Shown: piece after piece, positions 59,630 through 64,000 of the stretch
Layout of the letters: each line of letters begins with the position of its first letter
Numbering within the stretch: the stretch's first letter is position 1
From: Halichondria panicea
Lineage: Eukaryota > Porifera > Demospongiae > Suberitida > Halichondriidae
NCBI RefSeq assembly: GCF_963675165.1
Contig: NC_087377.1
Coordinates: 9,007,122-9,071,121 of the forward strand
Reading direction: 5' to 3'
DNA length: 64,000 nt
The notes under the pieces: model-generated
The model's input: only the letters and a program-made list of their open reading frames with translations
Databases searched by the model: none
What the model was told of the DNA's origin: nothing
Translations under genes and position numbers: made by a program

Positions 59630-59760
59630 ACTTTTGAGAACTTCCTGCAAATTATTTGTCACTTCCTGTAGAATATGCGTCCATTTCCTGTAAAATATGT
59701 GTCCACTTCTTGTAGAATAGGCGCCCATTCCCTGCAGAATATATTCCTGTAGAATAAGTA
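59630..59760. repeat. Degenerate tandem repeat
   Basis: About five copies of TTCCTGTAGAATATGCGTCCA-like units of some 28 bp, increasingly diverged. Confidence 0.6.
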
Positions 59761-59848
59761 CCTTGTTGTAGATTATATGCTTCCATGTAATAATGTTTTT
59801 AGCCAATCAGATCAATTACAGATGATGTAATGTAGTCTAAATAACAAT

Positions 59849-59938
59849 ACTATGGTTGCTAGGGATTTATGGCAACGTAAACCCCACCTCGCCCTCGTGT
59901 TTGGTGGGTTTACTGCCATAAATCCCTAGAACCATAGT
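59849..59938. repeat. 90-bp palindrome
   Basis: ACTATGGTTGCTAGGGATTT..ATGGCA pairs with TGCCAT..AAATCCCTAGAACCATAGT. The inner GTAAACCCCACC / GGTGGGTTTAC continues the stem. No clear target duplication. Confidence 0.7.
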
Positions 59939-59939
59939 A

Positions 59940-61122
59940 TAACTATAACTTAGTGCTGTCACATGATTTCCAGCCAATCAGCTTATCTGAAAGCAGTCAG
60001 GTGACCATGGATTAAATAACTTAATCCACACTTAAGTGTGCTTTAAGTTGGTTAAGTGTGCTTTAAGTAGGTTTGTTAATGCACACTTTTTATCAAACAA
60101 CCATAATACAAGCAGATTGAATCTGAATGTCATCATAATTATAATAATAATACAAGCAGATTGAATACGTACACAAGAGAAAGTTGAATGTTATCGTTTC
60201 GACTTGTTTCATGTGTAGTAAGTGTACCGAATTGCTGACTTGACCATAGCATCGCTTTTTCGTCTGGCTCAGCTTGCTTCGAAGATGTACGTACCTGTAC
60301 CTAAGCCAGATCCATATAATCGTTTCATCAAAGGTGCTTCAATATCATAGCGTTCCAAAAGAGCAAACCAGATACTCATTGCCATATAGTTTGCGCACAA
60401 AGTTTCCCATCCAGTAAGCCAGATCAGGTGGAGGCATATCCAGTAGTGGGATCGGGACTGTTGGTCAGCAGGAGAAATAAGTCGAGAACATGCCCAGTCA
60501 GTCCAGATAGCTTTAGATAGTATCTCCTTCTCCTTTGCATCAGTTACTGGATCTACAAACCTACTAAAACTTGCTATTACGTCTAGCTAGCTAGCTAGCC
60601 ACCCGCAACTGATTTAAAATGTAGCTAGATCTAGCTGCCACGAGGCTAGAGCTCACGTGACAGCACTAGAACACACCTAGCCAAGTCACGTGTTTTAATC
60701 TGGTGCCGAGGACGGCCTAGAGGTTAACGTGGTGCTCGAGGCGCAGCCGAGAGCATTACGTAACCGAGAGGCCATCCGAGTGCACCAGATTACTTAATCT
60801 TAAATTAATTGGCTATAAAATTATAGGTGTGTTCTAAATAATACTTAAACTATATTCTTATTACATATTTCAACAACATAATTTGGGTCTTAGGGCACAT
60901 GCACTCCTGCATGGGCAGACTGATACATAATTATAATAATTATTATAGCCGTAAAACTGAACGAATAAATAAGAACTTTTGTGTTCACACAAGACACCTG
61001 GAGCTATAATTTATCTAAACACTATACAATGTAATCGTTAATTATAGAGTCACTGGAGTTGCAAAAATAGAAGTCATCTGAAGTAATAAAAACAATGGAC
61101 AATACGATGATTATTATAGTGT
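59940..61122. repeat. Spacer with a 95-bp palindromic repeat
   Basis: 60697-60791 is AATCTGGTGCCGAGGACGGCCT paired with AGGCCATCCGAGTGCACCAGATT around GCTCGAGGCGCAGCCGAGAGC. A similar GAGGCGCAAAGCCGAGGG core lies near 59105. No gene was recognised in this 1.2 kb. Confidence 0.5.
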
Positions 61123-63418
61123 TTAAAATTGCACATGTCCATAAGCAAGGTTCCCCTGGGTGTGGGGTTCTGGTTTAATACTGTCTGGTTCTTCATATAT
61201 AGCAACTGGTGGTCTTATTTCAGTTTCAGTTTCCATATTTATTTTCTGATTCCTCCTGCACTTTTTTATTGCCAGCGCACTGAGGGTACCAATAGATACT
61301 CCAAGAACCAGGGTCAACAGGAAAGTTAGGGCAAATGTGAGAGCAATTGCAGCTTCTGGAGACAAGGTAGCTACAGAAATAGAAGCATACGACATATAAT
61401 TACACATTACACAAAAATGTTAAACGCAATTCGAAAATAAAATTGATGAAGCTGTGAGCATTAATTCTTCAATGCAAGGAACACAGCTGATGGCTATATG
61501 TATATATAATTATAATATACATATAATTATATATATATATATATATAAAATTATAGATCATGTTTAGAGCATGTGTAACAAAAGAAGATGCAGTTGGTCT
61601 CGATCAGGTATTGTGCATGTTACTGCATTAAACTCACGTAAGGGTTCACACTGAGCAACAGTACCACTCCATTCACCATTGCTTAAACACTCTCTGTATG
61701 GAGAGGAGTCACCTGAAAGTAGGTGAGTGCCCTTATTACAGAACGGTATGGCAAAATTTTGGGCTCCAGGGGTGGTCCCATTGTAGCACACACGCCCATT
61801 GGAAATGATGATACCACCAACAAAACCATCCATTAAACACATCTCTGAGGGTTCTATTGGACCTTCAGACAATTCAGCTACATCACATTCTGCAGTGGTA
61901 TACATACGTAAATGCACATAGTTAATATTTGCTGTTATATACCACTCACCTGAGCGTAATACTCCCATCACCTTAAATGATAGTACTCCTTGGTTGAAGT
62001 AAATGAAATAACAAAAAGTTAAATCAGGTTGTAGAGATGTGAGGATAACTTCCAGAGTATCCCTAGCCATGCCGTTAGCTGAAATCACAGTATTGGCATC
62101 ACAGTTAGACATGATTCCGTAGGTCACTGTCAAACTGGTTGAGCCTTGGAAACCACTGGACAGACGAGCAGACACAGTAGCATTGGAATCTTTTACAACT
62201 ACTGTCAAAGTCACCAATGAAGAGATGCTGACTGGCACTGCAAAAAATAGTTAATATCAAAGATGAACAATATCAAACTCACCTTGGAAGGGTGTATTCA
62301 CTGATTGACCACCTCCTATTCCATTGGACACAGTCACAGTCACAGTAAAGGGGTTGCTGGGGCGATTATCACTAATGAAATTAGTCTGGTACTGACACAG
62401 GGTAGCATTGCAGTCGCTCATGAGAACAACTTGTGGATCACCGACGGTTTGTACGGAGTAAGTAACTGCAGGAGACAAACCAGGAGCAACCTCAACAGGA
62501 GTCTGCATGTGCATGAAAAGTGTTTGTAACATATACACTACCGGTAAATGCTACCAAGTTAAAGCTTACCACTGCTGGGAAGGTAACAATGATAGAGTCG
62601 AGGCTGTCATCAGAATACACTGCCAGCACACTGACATCACCAACAGGAGGGGGAGACGGTTCTATATAATTATTAAGAGTCACAATGATACACTCACCCT
62701 ATAGCTCTCACTCACCCATTAAGTTTAGCATTACAGGAGTGCTGAAGCTTCCAGTCTGACCACCACACAAGTCAGAGTTTGCCCTGACCATAACTGAGCA
62801 GCTCTGTGGAGCAGTCCAACCAGAACAAACTCCTCCTAACATGTTGGTAGAAACTGAACAAGAGCCTCCACAATCTGAGATGATATCATAAGACGACGAG
62901 GTTCTACAGCCACTGGTTAAGTCCATCCAAGTTACAGAGAATGTGGACACATCAACAGCTGTCACCATCACATTAGTGGGTGGTGGGGGTGGACCTGTGG
63001 GAGGTTAAACGTCAGTAGACTATTGTCACACTGTGACGCTGTTTACCTGCTACTTGCAAGGAATCACTGCCTATCACGGTAGAATCTCTAGAACATACTA
63101 CAGATTGTCCATCCATGTTGGTACTGATAGTAACTGACAGTTCTGATGTGTAGCAAGGTTCTATTCCACTAGTACTATTGTCCACTGAAATACCATTACC
63201 GCTAATAGCACTTGTACAGGTTGCAGCAACACCAGGGTACATAAAATGAATTAATACTATGTTATTGCCAGTTAAAGAACAGTCAAAGGCAGTTCCTGAC
63301 CACCGTGTAAAACCTCCACCGACTACAGTACAAATGTAGGTCTCCACATCACCAGGGCAGAAACATTGTCTTCCATTTGGAAGAGTGGGAGAGACTAAGA
63401 TGTCAGTTGCTCCATCAC
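61123..63418 (-). CDS. Membrane receptor, Ig/FN3/CCP extracellular part, single TM, ITIM-like tail (5' partial)
   Basis: Reverse-strand exons are 63418-63047, 62994-62716, 62661-62570, 62502-62283, 62237-61950, 61889-61638 and 61370-61123. All have GT-AG borders, and phases agree (mostly phase 1). Exon 1 is an Ig-like cysteine-rich domain (QCFCPGDVETYICTV..FTRWSGTAFDC). Exon 2 is an FN3-like domain (TNVMVTAVDVSTFSVTWMDL). Exons 3-4 form a second FN3 (DSIIVTFPAV + TPVEVAPGLSPAVTYSVQTV) and exon 5 a third. Exon 6 is a CCP/sushi domain (CLMDGFVGG..SNGEWSGTVAQC). Exon 7 has the membrane span (ALTFALTFLLTLVLGVSIGT), a basic stop-transfer and a tail with YEEP and the ITIM-like LAYGHV. It is a clear paralogue of the left-edge gene. 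Earlier exons, including any signal peptide, lie outside or were not recognised in 63419-64000. Confidence 0.8.
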
Positions 63419-64000
63419 CTAGATTTATGACAGTCTAATAATCTGTCTCCACTGGTTTTATCACAGTGTTACATCAAGAACATATAAAGATAAGAGGGCA
63501 TGCAACTTGCTATGTACCGTACATACTCAGCATAATTATAATACTTCATATAAAAGATCGGATATATATATATACTATAAATAGAATCCAGTATACGGAC
63601 ATGAACTAGTGGGCAGTGTTATTTATGAAGTTATAATTACGGGCATTTACATCAGAGCTGCCTAGCCTAGCTACAGTAGAGTAACAGAGAAACATCATGA
63701 CCAGTGCCAGTAACCAGTCCTAGTCCAGTCAGGCCAAAGACAATCCCTTCGAGTGTGAAGTTAAGTGTTGAGCGAATTGTTATGCAGTGGACATGCAGGA
63801 CTTTCTTGTAAGCAGGTTTTATCTTCTTGGTGCTGTGCCGCTGCGTTTGATACTGCTAGTACGAGCCATACTGCTGGTTTTATCAATGCGAGCTAGCTAG
63901 TCCAGCAGATTCTAATTTATTACATGCAGTCAAATTTAAGGTTACGCATGGGCATTTTTGTGAGTAGTTCTAAAAAATAGCTACAGTGCGAGTTGCATGC
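63419..64000. other. No exon recognised
   Basis: 5' side of the right-edge receptor gene. It contains a short (AT)n run near 63560 and no identified coding exon; it may be intron or promoter. Confidence 0.4.

Overview
This window is eukaryotic and looks like sponge DNA, most like the demosponge Amphimedon queenslandica. The reasons are split genes with short GT-AG introns, AT-rich spacers full of ATAATTATA and GCATGCATGC words, a sponge-style receptor family, a sponge-style beta-helix protein, and a very high load of DNA transposons. The species is an inference; the exon structure and repeats are read directly from the sequence.

Host-like genes lie at the two edges. On the left (1-6426, +) is the 3' part of a membrane receptor: fibronectin-III-like exon, CCP/sushi domain, two transmembrane exons, and a tail with ITIM-like tyrosines. 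On the right (61123-63418, -) is a paralogue with one transmembrane exon, and at 57595-57830 (-) a relic of a third tail exon. A parallel beta-helix repeat protein with two frame breaks is at 55179-56572 (+).

Between them is a mosaic of mobile elements. 8.9-16.4 kb: a decayed Gypsy (Ty3-type) retrotransposon whose protease is split by a 1053-bp TIR element, followed by an IS630/Tc1-type transposase; one inversion (about 14394-15597) broke both. 16.4-22.5 kb: a reverse-strand unknown gene with two in-frame TGAs, a SWIM / PD-(D/E)XK nuclease (YqaJ) / PHD gene (+), and a convergent THAP-DDE transposase gene (-), itself split by an insertion. 24.7-28.2 kb: two non-autonomous TIR elements. 28940-38779: a 9.84-kb unit with TAGCCTCG-type ends and a 9-bp target duplication that encloses a Helitron-like Rep / PIF1 helicase / OTU coding region and a nested foldback element. 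40.4 kb: the 3' end of a LINE. 41.0-54.1 kb: two neighbouring same-strand multi-exon genes, a KDZ-type transposase with cysteine clusters and a large SF3/DUF927-like helicase ending in a PHD finger; an intron of the second holds a 3.59-kb TA-flanked transposon.

The strongest candidates for something undescribed are the KDZ plus helicase-PHD pair, the Rep/helicase/OTU cargo inside a TIR-bounded unit with a 9-bp duplication, the repeated attachment of PHD fingers to unrelated transposon proteins, and the receptor gene in which skipping one transmembrane exon would create an immediate stop.
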